Shown: piece after piece, positions 63,294 through 64,000 of the stretch
Layout of the letters: every line of letters starts with the position of its first letter
Numbering within the stretch: position 1 is the stretch's first letter
NCBI GenBank assembly: GCA_013388855.1
Contig: JACAEM010000033.1
Span: forward strand, 62,001 to 126,000
DNA from: Chloroflexota bacterium
GTDB lineage: Bacteria; Chloroflexota; Anaerolineae; Anaerolineales; Villigracilaceae
Direction of reading: 5' to 3'
Length of the DNA: 64,000 nucleotides
Translations under genes and position numbers: made by a program
Notes under the pieces: generated by a model
What the model was told of the DNA's origin: nothing
Databases searched by the model: none
The model's input: the letters and a program-made list of their open reading frames with translations, nothing else

Positions 63294-64000
63294 TTATTTG
63301 AGTTCGTACGTCACATTGACAGTCACGGTGAAGGTCAACTGTCCGGGTTGGATCGGCACAGCCGCCGCTTCTGCCGCCGCTCCGCCACCCTTGCCATCGA
63401 AAACGGGGTAGGGGGCGCTGTCGTAGAAACCGATGGTCTGGATTTCACCGAGCGAGACGCCTGCCGCGTCGGCAAGTTCCTGGGCACGCGCTTCGGCATT
63501 CTTTACGGCATCGGCGCGGGCTTGCTTGAGTGCCTCGTCCTTGTTCGCCACGTCGAACTGGATGCTGTTGACGGTATTCGCGCCCGCCGCAATGACGGTA
63601 TCAAGCAGGTCGCCGAGTTTGTCGAGCTCACGCACGGTCACGTAGACAGTATTATCCACAACGTACACCTTTTCGCCAGTCGGTGTGCCCGACATGGGGT
63701 CATATTTATCCTGCGGCCAGATGCTGAAATTGGTGGTGCGGATGTCCTTGGCATCGATACCGAAATCGGTCAGCGCTGCGATCATTTTCTGGGTCTGCGA
63801 AGTGTTCTCCGCAACCGCATCCGACGCAGTCGGTTTTTCGGTATGCACGCCTACATAAATGTAGGCGATATCCGGCACCAGGTACGCAGTCCCGGAGCCT
63901 GATACGTTAATCGAGCGGACAGCCGGGCTGCCACCCGCCGCAGGCGCACAAGCACTCAACACCAGCGCGAATAATGCGATAGCCACAACAAAAACAGGTT
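63294..64000 (-). CDS. SIMPL-domain (DUF541) lipoprotein, 5' end cut by window edge
   Basis: The visible part codes for at least 230 residues and runs off the right edge at its 5' end, where a hydrophobic FVVAIALFALVLSAC segment shows a lipoprotein signal peptide with the lipid Cys after LSA. The body is a SIMPL domain: VRSINVSGSGTAYLVPDIAYIYVGVHTEKPTASDAVAENTSQTQKMIAALTDFGIDAKDIRTTNFSI, ending with QLTFTVTVNVTYELK. SIMPL proteins are secreted or periplasmic and linked to stress, but the exact function is unknown. A GTG at 63986 could be read as a start, but the signal peptide clearly continues upstream of it. Confidence 0.85.
   Translation of the reverse strand, partial: PVFVVAIALFALVLSACAPAAGGSPAVRSINVSGSGTAYLVPDIAYIYVGVHTEKPTASDAVAENTSQTQKMIAALTDFGIDAKDIRTTNFSIWPQDKYDPMSGTPTGEKVYVVDNTVYVTVRELDKLGDLLDTVIAAGANTVNSIQFDVANKDEALKQARADAVKNAEARAQELADAAGVSLGEIQTIGFYDSAPYPVFDGKGGGAAAEAAAVPIQPGQLTFTVTVNVTYELK

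Overview
The window is about 64 kb of ordinary bacterial chromosome with moderate-to-high GC. It is fully packed with genes, and I see no rRNA, tRNA, CRISPR array, integrase or transposase. The gene set fits a member of the Chloroflexota, most likely the Anaerolineae: a complete division/cell-wall (dcw) cluster with small extra genes, FHA and FAS1 envelope proteins with PEPT or proline-rich linkers, a fused E1 2-oxoacid dehydrogenase, a LacI-type sensor kinase, P1 peptidase, SIMPL and YitT proteins, and dispersed palindromic repeats. This assignment rests on gene content and style; no marker gene was searched.

Layout. (1) 1-6.3 kb: NAD salvage (nicotinate phosphoribosyltransferase, cut by the window edge, and nicotinamidase), an FHA protein, an AI-2E-type permease with a small overlapping gene, a P1 peptidase, a small holin-like membrane protein and an acetyltransferase. 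(2) 6.4-16.3 kb: a probable MerR regulon. A MerR/AdhR-like regulator heads an eight-gene minus-strand operon (three aldo/keto reductases, a CMD-family protein, a cupin, an NTF2-like protein and a Zn alcohol dehydrogenase). Its 19-bp-spacer promoter is repeated almost exactly 8 kb away in front of a DUF2255-MFS efflux pair. A beta-propeller protein and a Gfo/Idh/MocA oxidoreductase lie between the two. (3) 16.3-27 kb: clpC with a structured leader and an overlapping 20-codon ORF, a membrane-anchored HExxH metallopeptidase, a cupin, an MFS carrier, an acetyltransferase and a 1069-residue LacI-domain/GAF/histidine kinase. (4) 27-36 kb: a membrane protein, a tandem FAS1 lipoprotein and a 2-oxoacid dehydrogenase cluster (fused E1, E2, two methyltransferases, E3). 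(5) 35.8-42.3 kb: a multi-pass membrane subtilase with a co-directional hydrolase and YczE-type membrane protein, an acetyltransferase-rlmI pair and two small membrane proteins. (6) 42.6-60.3 kb: the dcw cluster, all on the minus strand, in the order mraZ-rsmH-ftsL-ftsI-murF-mraY-murD-ftsW-murG-cvpA-murC-two small ORFs-murB-ddl-ftsQ-ftsA-ftsZ. It has many 1-4 base stop/start overlaps, an MraZ-box operator at its promoter, and no murE. (7) 60.3-64 kb: a methyltransferase, a YitT protein, a beta-hydroxyacid dehydrogenase and the 3' part of a SIMPL lipoprotein gene.

How the genes work together. The dcw operon makes the lipid-linked peptidoglycan precursor and the septal machinery. E1/E2/E3 form one branched-chain or pyruvate-type dehydrogenase complex. 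The MerR regulon looks like an aldehyde/electrophile detoxification response with its own efflux pump. Strong hairpin terminators separate most of these units, and two families of palindromic intergenic repeats (four and two copies) are scattered among them.
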